Origin: Rutstroemia sp. NJR-2017a BVV2 | Lineage: Eukaryota > Ascomycota > Leotiomycetes > Helotiales > Rutstroemiaceae | Direction of reading: 5' to 3' | Length of the DNA stretch: 64,000 nucleotides | NCBI GenBank assembly: GCA_002946415.1 | Contig: NJPS01000011.1 | Span: 62,001 to 126,000 of the forward strand | Shown: in pieces, positions 56,904 through 64,000 of the stretch | How positions within the stretch are numbered: position 1 is the stretch's first letter | Layout: each line of letters starts with the position of its first letter | The notes under the pieces: generated by a model | The model's input: only the letters and a program-made list of their open reading frames with translations | What the model was told of the DNA's origin: nothing | Databases searched by the model: none | Translations under genes and position numbers: made by a program

Positions 56904-58350
56904 ATGGCGACCGTGAGTCCTAAGGACAGTCTGTGTGAAGACAGTGACAAGAGAGCAGATGATAAATTGGTGAGTCAAATTAAAAGGCCTAGTGTAGTCA
57001 GGCAACCTACTTACAAGCTTGTAGAACGTCCAAATCAAGGAATATGACACCCAAGAACAAGAAGAAACAGGGAACAAGGAGGAGAAGCCTGAGTGTCTCG
57101 TGCTCCGGAAAACAATTTTGAGGAGCAGTTATCCCCAGCCTGGATCAACAGGATATTCTCCTCGTCTCACTTTCGGTGTAGAAATTGAAATGGCAGTCGC
57201 AAGTCTTCGCGATATCTGTGTAGATCCAGAACCCGGGGATGAACGCGTAGCTTATGGTATTAGCAGACCTGCGGGTTCTCCTCCGCTGGAATATGACCCC
57301 CGACCGGCCGAGTTCGGGTCCGATGCTCCCCTGGACCGAGAATATAGATACGAAGGGCTTAAGTGTCTGTTCGAGCATATGGCTGCCGTTTTTCGGAATG
57401 CGGGGCTGCAAGTCCTACATGAGGCTACCGTCAAGCCACTGCATGAGCGTGATGAGAATGGAGACTGGATCACAGACTGTTGGATAATCGGAACCGACAA
57501 AACGATCGAATGCCCTGACGAAACAGTGTATGATTTTCACCAAATTGAAATAAAGTCCCCAGTGTTTTACTACAGCGAGGCAGCTGTCGAGGAGGTCCGA
57601 AAGGTATGTGCATTGGTTTCGAGCACATACAGGTTATTCTGCAATGAGTCGATGGGACTTCATGTGCACGTAGGCAATGGAGTGATGGGTTTCGATGGTC
57701 GGACGTTGAGGAATCTGTTTGGGATCTTGTGGACGACCGAGAAGTGGCTAGAGACAATACACCCTACCCATCGAACAAGAGGCAATGTGCATTGCCAAGG
57801 ATTTCGAACATGCTCCCTCCTTCCATTCATGTTCAGCCGGTCAGAGAACATAGAATCCAAAACTCTCGAATGGATCATGGGAGATTCTATGCCGACGAAA
57901 GTCAAGAATATTCTGGATCTGATCAAATCCCATTCTGGCGGATACAACTTCATCAACCTGGTCTCCGAACTTAACGCCAATAGCTTTAAACGAACGATCG
58001 AGTTCCGCCAGCATGAGTCAACCCTCAACGGTGAACGTGTGGTACAATGGATTCACTTATGCATTGGACTAGTCAATTTATCAGCAGCAACAGAAACAAA
58101 TGAGCTCGCTCTACGCCTGAGGAAACTTATCAACACTAGACAGAAAAGTATCACTGTGGCCGACGTGCTGAAGTACCTGGGACTTGAACGCTCAGCGGAA
58201 TACTACAGACAACAGGTCCCAGGTGCAAGTCGGAGAAAGAAAATGAAGTGTTTATGGTCAGTGTTGAAGCAATGGACATGTAGAAGGACGACCCGAGGAC
58301 AACGAAGAAACCGAGTATGGATAAAGAGACACAGGGACATCGAAAAATAG
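56904..58350 (+). CDS. Putative amidoligase (463 aa)
   Basis: Exons 56904-56969 and 57025-58350. No ATG lies in frame between the upstream stop and the conserved domain, but a 22-codon exon (MATVSPKDSLCEDSDKRADDKL) with donor GTGAGT, 55-nt intron and GTAG acceptor joins in phase 0 and supplies the start. The domain is the Amidoligase_2 type (ATP-grasp-like COOH-NH2 ligase fold): LTFGVEIEMAVA near 70 (metal-binding Glu), IEIKSPVFYYSEAAVEEV, STYRLFCNESMGLHVHVGNG (H-x-H-V-G) near 215, and FKRTIEFRQHEST near 335. The C-terminal 60 residues are strongly basic. Fungal members have no known substrate; peptide-bond or isopeptide formation is inferred from the family. Confidence 0.88.
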
Positions 58351-58665
58351 TATGTATCCTCTTTTGACATTTGAACACCGAGTTCACGACCGCTTGTAAG
58401 AGAAAAGATAATCACCGGGTAATTGAATCGAACGTGGAGTGTTGATTGTAATGTTGTGTAAGTTGTGGCAGGATCTATCACCAAATCTAGCTTATATCAG
58501 AAATGGTATGTGGCATAAGAATCATTAATAAATGCAAAAATTGCAATATAATACAACTCACTATACCCCAGGACACTATACATGTCTAGAACCGCCCTAC
58601 CAGCTTTTCCTAACCTGTGTTGTATACATTAATATGACATAAATGTACCGATGCCAGTAGGCAAA

Positions 58666-60125
58666 TTATGCTCGCTGAGTTTGTCTCTTCTGGAGTTTCC
58701 TCATCTCCTTCTCCTTTTCCTTCTCCAAATATTTCTTCTGCGCCTTGGCATCCAAGCCTTTCAATTCCATATCTCTCTTCATCTTCTTAGTCTTCTCACG
58801 CTCAATTGCCCGTTCTTCAGCCTTTTCCTCCTCATCTGCCCGTTGGAGCTTTTTAATCATGTCCTCACGAGTCATACGAACTTTGCGCATAACTTCGGGG
58901 CGGAAGTGAGCTCCAGCTACAAGATGATCGGTGACCCTAAGGAAGTATTCGAACATTGGCAGGACATTGGAGTAATCGCCGGATGATGGAACCTTCATGG
59001 AAAGGTAGATACGCTTCTTTGGGGTTGTCTCGTCAAGTCTAGATTGATCATGAGTATGCAGTAGACTATGGGAAGTATCAGTGACTTACTTTAATGGTTG
59101 ATCGATTGGCTGATCGGTGACAATGAGGTGCTCAAGAAGATCCCCAGCCTTCTCAACGGCAGCAATGAGCTCTGGAGTGAGCATGAAATCGGTTACTTCG
59201 GCACTTTCACTCATAACAGTAGCCCAATTTGGCAGCTTTGGGTGATCCTTAGTGCTTGTAATTGACACATCATATCTGTCATCGCGAAGCTGCTTCATGG
59301 TCTCCTTGTTCACTACAGCCCAAACGAAGTTATCGTACGCGCTTTTTGTGTCTTTGCGCAACTCGTGAGCCCCAGGAAGTTGACCTGGAACAGCGAGAGT
59401 CTCTCTTCCATCGAAAGGGTAAAGAACGGCCTCCATGCGCTCGGTTGGGGCTTGAATACTATCGAAGAAGAGACTGAATCCGTATTCGACGAAAAGTGAG
59501 AATGGGTTGTAGCGCTTAAGAAGCTTGATATTGACATCCAGGAAAGCGACGTTTTGGCGACCAGTGGCATATGTTGAGAATTCTTGTGGGGACTTCTCCT
59601 TCAACAAATCTTCTGGCAGCTCGAGTTGTCCAGCAATGGATTTCGCCAATCCCTCACTCTCAGCTTCATCGGCAGTAGGAGATTGGCGTCCACCGAAACC
59701 GACGAGTGCGAACTCCTTACGCAGAAGTGGCGCATGCGCGTCGAGCCATTTCTTCACAATTTTGCGGTTTGTGCTTGTTCCGTAGAGATGGATGGCTACT
59801 ACTACAAAGAGCAGAGCCAAGATCGCACCCTCCTGCTTGAATTCGCCTAAAGAATGTCTTTCATGGATATTATACCACTTCGTATATGGCACCGGCGCAC
59901 CAGTAGGGGTCGCTACGGGGCCTGTGTAGTCTGCTGCCGAAGGGATCGCGGAGAATGACGCAGGAGCTGGTTCTGGAGCTCCAGCAAAATCGGCAAAGTC
60001 TGTGAAGTAATCTGTCAGCAATTGTAAGAAATAAGTAGAGGCATATATGTACCAGAGTCACCAGCTTGAACTGGAGCTGCAGATGGCTCAGAGCCTCCGA
60101 AAAGACCATTCAGTAATGCAGCCAT
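58666..60125 (-). CDS. CCDC47/DUF1682 family ER membrane protein (about 451 aa)
   Basis: Exons 60053-60125, 59090-59999 and 58666-59038. For intron 1 the AG at 60000 was preferred over AG 60012 because a CTGAC branch-like site lies just upstream of it; the alternative adds four residues. CCDC47 is an ER calcium-binding protein of the PAT/multipass translocon in animals. The N-terminus is short and luminal-like, then YTKWYNIHERHSLGEFKQEGAILALLFVVVAIHLYG contains the single membrane span (about 60-85). FALVGFGG and a conserved globular part follow, including ITSTKDHPKLPNWATVMSES (about 265-285) and LIVTDQPIDQP. The C-terminal 70 residues are a Lys/Glu-rich coil (EEEKAEERAIEREKTKKMKR). Divergent from haspin, with 0.6 kb between starts. 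Confidence 0.94.
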
Positions 60126-60638
60126 AATGGGTGAGAGATGCACTATGATTGATGATCTGGAGCTTTCACTGTGGGAGCTCAAGTGGCTTCTAAAGTTCAC
60201 TGGCAGCCACTAACCGTTTTAGGTTTAACTCGAGCTGTGGCCGGCGCAGGCCGCTATATCCCCTAGCCAACGTCTGGCTTTCACCCGTAACTGGTAAACT
60301 CAAACATTAAAAACTCCCATTTGCTGCACAATGGACGGTACCCTGAGACGAAAGAGGAAGTCCAACCCGCCTTATATTCAACCTTAACGACGTCTTTGGA
60401 TAGAGTCAACTTGTTACTGTACGTGCTGATTCTTCCATTGCACCTTGATGTCCCGGAGCGGTGACCTTCTTATTTGCAAAACAAATCAGTGTATGTTAGG
60501 AAATGCATGCGAAGTCGCTCGTGTTTTTTTGAAGGTTGGAGCTGGAAGTGCGTTTATTTGCGTTTCAGCCGGGGTATTGCTCTTTCAGTGGAGAGTGCCT
60601 CGATGTTTAAGTCCCAGTCCACCGCCTTCATCCTGATT

Positions 60639-60711
60639 GTAAGATAGGATGTAGTTTGCTGCTTCAGACCGGGACGATGATGAAATGCCAGCGTTGACTA
60701 ACATTCTACAG
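60639..60711 (+). other. Probable 5'-UTR intron of the haspin gene
   Basis: A GTAAGA donor at 60639, a GACTAAC branch site and a CTACAG acceptor ending at 60711 form a good 73-nt intron just upstream of ATG 60724. It would remove the alternative ATG at 60685, supporting 60724 as the start. Confidence 0.5.
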
Positions 60712-60723
60712 TCAGTTATAAAA

Positions 60724-62378
60724 ATGGCCCGAAAATACGGGAAGAAACGTCCCGCAGCTAGCGCTGCAGCGGCGGCGATATTTGGAGCTGCTGATTCTAC
60801 CATCACAGCTCCTATTCCGCCTTCCCCCTCTCGGCCTGCTCTCGCCGAAATCACAAATCTTCTAGAAAGGACAACTCTTAAAGTTGATTGTGTTGATTCC
60901 ACAGACAAAGTTAAACGAACAGGTATCAAAGATGACGCAGCTGACATCACAAACCTTCTCGAGAGGACGACTATTAACGATGAGGTCGCTGAGAGTATAA
61001 CAGTGCTTGAGAAAACAGTCGTCAATGATGATACACTCGATGAAATCGTGGTATCGATCGACAAAGTATCCATTTCTCCGTCGGCGGCCGACGATGCAGC
61101 TAGTCCCGAGCCTCTTCCGACTCTGAAGCCCGCACTTGCTGCTTCTCTGGCCCCTCTTCTTGATGCCTACGAAATAGATCGTGGCTACCCTCTAGCCACC
61201 AAGAAGTGGGACGATGTATTAGCACCAGGTAGTACGCTTGAAAAGATCGCAGAGGCATCTTATGCAGAAGTCTTCCGAATCACCAACCCAATCGGGTCTT
61301 CAATCCTCAAACTGCTTCGCCTCAAAGTGCCCACGGATCCGACGTCTAAGAAGTCAGATACAGCTATCAAAGTCGACACCGTCGTGTCGGAGATGCGACT
61401 GATGAATGCCCTGACCGAGATCCCCGGATTTGTCAAGTTCAAGGACGCTCATATCGTAGAAGGCAAACCTCCTGCAGCATTTGTTGAGGCTTATGAAGCT
61501 CACATAGAATCGGCCGAGGAATCATACTTTCCGCATCCGAACGACATCTCCGAGGCAGCAGTGTTTCTGGCAATAGAACTGGGCGATGCTGGCTGTGTGC
61601 TGGAGCAATGCAAAATCAGCAATATTCATCAAATGTGGGATATATTCCTTGGAGTTGTGATAGCCTTAGCACGAGCAGAAATTGAATATGAATTCGAAGT
61701 ACGTACAATCCATCTACTGCATCACCATTTCCTGTATCCCCATCCACCTACTAACACAACGACCAGCACCGCGATCTTCACGAAAACAACATCTGCATCC
61801 TCCAACACCCACAATCCAAACCCTACTCCTCCGCGCCCTCCTCCCCCAACCACAAATACGGCAACTCCAACGTCGAAGTAACCATCCTCGACTACGGGCT
61901 CTCCCGCGCCAGTCTCCCCAGCGGCACCACCGTATTCTACGACCTCGAGCAAGACATCTGCGTCTTCCGCGGCGAATCCAGCTCGCCCATCGCCGCAATC
62001 CAATTCTCCAACTACCGACGCATGCGCACGTGGCTGTACTCGCGGTCGAAATCCCCGGACACCAAATACGCGTCTAGTAAGCTCAAGAAATCCGAACGCA
62101 ATGGCCATTCCTGGGAGGAATATACTCCGTATACGAACGCGCTGTGGATCCACTTCTTGCTGGAGTATCTGACGCGCAGTTATAAGGGCAGGGATAAGCG
62201 CGTTTGGAATAGAGATGTGAAGGAGTTGCGGGAGTGGCTGGATCCGGATGAGGGGGGCATGGAGTCGGCGGGGGATGTTTTGCAGTATGCGTATGAGAGG
62301 GAGTGGATTGGGCAGGAGGACTTGGATGAGGTTGGCTCGTCGATACTCCGGGATGAAGAGGGGGATGGGGATGTTTAG
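60724..62378 (+). CDS. Haspin-type protein kinase (528 aa)
   Basis: Exons 60724-61698 and 61767-62378; 68-nt intron with a CTAACAC branch site. Haspin phosphorylates histone H3 Thr3 in mitosis and recruits the chromosomal passenger complex. The start MARKYGKKRP is typical of the family's basic N-terminus. Residues 15-130 are disordered with a repeated ITNLLERTT motif (two copies). The kinase domain starts near 155: IAEASYAEVFRI (glycine-loop equivalent), SILKLLRLKVP (Lys strand), VVSEMRLMNALTEIPGFVKF, and the haspin insert. After the splice, HRDLHENNICIL is the catalytic loop and VTILDYGLSRASL the haspin form of D-F-G (D-Y-G). VFYDLEQDICVFRGES and the YTPYTNALWIHFLLEYL segment are also family-specific. 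Identification is firm. Confidence 0.95.
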
Positions 62379-62843
62379 GTTGGTTAAAGAGGATCCATCT
62401 ATGAGTCATGAGACAGGACTGCATTGGGGGGCGTTATGGTATTCCGTGGCTGGGTTTAGGATAATGGATGGCATTTAGGATATATGGATGGTGGCATGCA
62501 TCACTGGCGGCGTTTTTACCGATCGGTGGGATTCTTTTGCATTAGTTCTTGGATTATAAGCCATACATATGTTTTATCTGATATATCCGTTCCCGCACCA
62601 CAGATTGGAAGAAGCACTATCATATGGAAGGGATATTTATTCGTAGTCCACTATTAAGTATATTGGTCTCATCACCCATCATAAAGCCTCCTTATGGCAC
62701 AATCCAAACAGTCAATTCTGTGGCCGTTCCGTTGCAAGAGGTATGTCAACATTCATCCTCGTATCATTCCCTACTCCCCAAATTCTCTCCAACCAAATAT
62801 ACCGGCCGTTACAATCCGCCTCTATCCCCACCCCCCTCTACCT

Positions 62844-63954
62844 CTACCTGCCCGGCCTCCTCAACGGATGCGCCTCCGTATTCAACACCCACTCATCCAA
62901 ACTCACCGTATCCCACTCCTCAAAACACAAGTAAAAATACTTCAACGTCTCCGCCAACCAAAAGCTCTCCATACTATCCAACTGCTGCACCTTCTCCCTC
63001 GGCACCGTAACATCCATCACCGCCGCCGCCGCAATACTCGTCTTCGTAATACCTTCGACCGCCTGAAACATCCTCCACGCCGCATCTGCGTACTTCCTGT
63101 TTCCCGTGATGCGATACATAATGAACACCGACTCGATAGCTTCGGGACGGAGGATGTATCTCCTGTCATCGATAGTAGCGAAGCCGGGCGGCAGCCGGCG
63201 ATCGTGCGCGATGGTTTCGACGCTTGTGGTTGTCTCCTCGGCGGAGATGTGCGGGCCATGCGGGTACGCGGCGTAGAGCGCATCGTACCATTTCTGTTTC
63301 GACCACGTACAATCACCATCTGGACAAGGAACCACAGTGAAGATTTCCGGGGCCACGCCATTGACATTGCTATCATAGGCCCAGATGCAACCGTTGGTGA
63401 GTTCTTCCGCGAGCTGCAGTTCCTCGGGACGATTGAATATCCTAGAGGCGATCCCAACCATGCCCCCGGTAAAACAGGTCAGATGTTGGCTGCGGGGAAT
63501 GAGCTCGGCGCGTTTATCTTCGGGTTTGCCGCGGATGCGGATGTCGCCTGAGACTTTCAAGTTTAGGTTTTTGGGATTGAGGAAGGAGAAGAACATTTTT
63601 TCTTTGGCTACGGCGATGAATTTTTCGTACATCTTCTGCGATTGCTCTAAGGCTCCGCCGAGGAGCATGTACTGTTTGGGGAGATACTCGTACGCTGAAT
63701 CAGACATTCCACCCATGGTGAACATAGTATCTTCATCGAATCGAAGTTGTTGGATGTCAATGCCCACAGGCCACATTCCTGGATACCGTGTAGAGTTTTG
63801 ACTTTTCTCATACTCATCGGTTATCCGTTGTACAGCATCATAGTATTTCGGGTTGCCCGTCAATTGACTGAGTCGAGTAAACTCCAGCGATAAAGAACCA
63901 GGTTCTGAGACCAGGGTCCTTCTAGGCGCCACCTGTGCCGCACCTTCGAGATAT
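62844..63954 (-). CDS. Class I alpha-1,2-mannosidase, GH47, C-terminal part (cut by right edge)
   Basis: Last exon only, about 369 residues. The acceptor at 63955-63956 follows a GCTAAC branch site, and stops in frame just upstream show that an intron runs off the window. GH47 enzymes trim alpha-1,2-linked mannose from N-glycans in the ER/Golgi or act as secreted mannosidases. Family markers seen: EPGSLSLEFTRLSQLTGNPKYY, MGGMSDSAYEYLPKQYML, HLTCFTGGM (catalytic-domain Cys), the second Cys in ELTNGCIWAY, YILRPEAIESVFIMYRITGN, MDSMESFWLAETLKYFYL, and VLNTEAHPLRRP ending with the calcium-binding Thr. A short CPDGDCTW insert is typical of fungal paralogs. It converges with the haspin gene (466 bp). 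Whether the full protein is membrane-anchored or secreted is not visible here. Confidence 0.96.
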
Positions 63955-64000
63955 CTTCAGCAAGGTTAGCATGACCTGGAACCCCTCCCACAGCATTTGC

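Noticed and set aside
62694..63551. 285-aa plus-strand open frame
   Set aside because: It is antisense to the GH47 exon, Arg/His-rich in the way typical of shadow frames, and has no domain.

Overview
The window looks like nuclear DNA of a filamentous ascomycete (Pezizomycotina, probably Leotiomycetes by general resemblance; this is inference). Genes carry short GT..AG introns (mostly 41-160 nt) with CTRAC-type branch sites. Several products are typical of such genomes: Mdm34, an Ipk1-type kinase, haspin, a DUF6536 membrane protein, a GH47 mannosidase and DUF6590 proteins. Exon joins were worked out by eye from splice signals, reading frame and similarity between paralogs. Most joined models come out as an exact multiple of three.

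Positions 1-23.4 kb form an accessory block built from two unrelated families, each repeated. Four minus-strand genes encode proteins with a W-x-x-W N-terminal module and a DUF6590 core (<1-3931, 7997-12413, 13399-15069, 19975-21420). Three plus-strand, intronless genes encode coiled-coil proteins (4965-6452, 15757-17967, 22087-23418). Three times a DUF6590 gene and a coiled-coil gene sit head to head across a 0.67-1.03 kb gap. Two of the DUF6590 proteins are large: they continue into three further modules that I associate, from memory, with big fungal STAND/ankyrin-type proteins. The arrangement suggests a co-regulated and possibly co-functioning pair that has duplicated locally. It is the best candidate here for an undescribed system. 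A role in allorecognition or stress defence is only a hypothesis.

Positions 24.8-64 kb are a conventional gene-dense block. It contains a DUF6536 membrane protein (24.8-27.8 kb), an unknown probable mitochondrial protein (29.2-29.7), the splicing factor Syf2 (30.1-31.1), a Coq11-like SDR protein (31.4-32.4), the YEATS protein Yaf9 (32.8-33.7), the ERMES subunit Mdm34 (35.6-37.5) and inositol-pentakisphosphate 2-kinase (39.2-40.9). Next come a long disordered protein (41.7-44.6), a C2H2 zinc-finger protein (45.0-46.4), an equilibrative nucleoside transporter (47.9-49.3), an alpha/beta hydrolase (51.2-52.0) and a calcineurin-like phosphoesterase (53.1-54.7). The block ends with a putative amidoligase (56.9-58.4), a CCDC47/DUF1682 ER protein (58.7-60.1), a haspin kinase (60.7-62.4) and the C-terminal part of a GH47 mannosidase running off the right edge. 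Several conserved genes show a marked switch within the coding strand from C-rich to G-rich. A MITE-like inverted-repeat element lies at 52491-52804. I saw no rRNA, convincing tRNA or CRISPR array.
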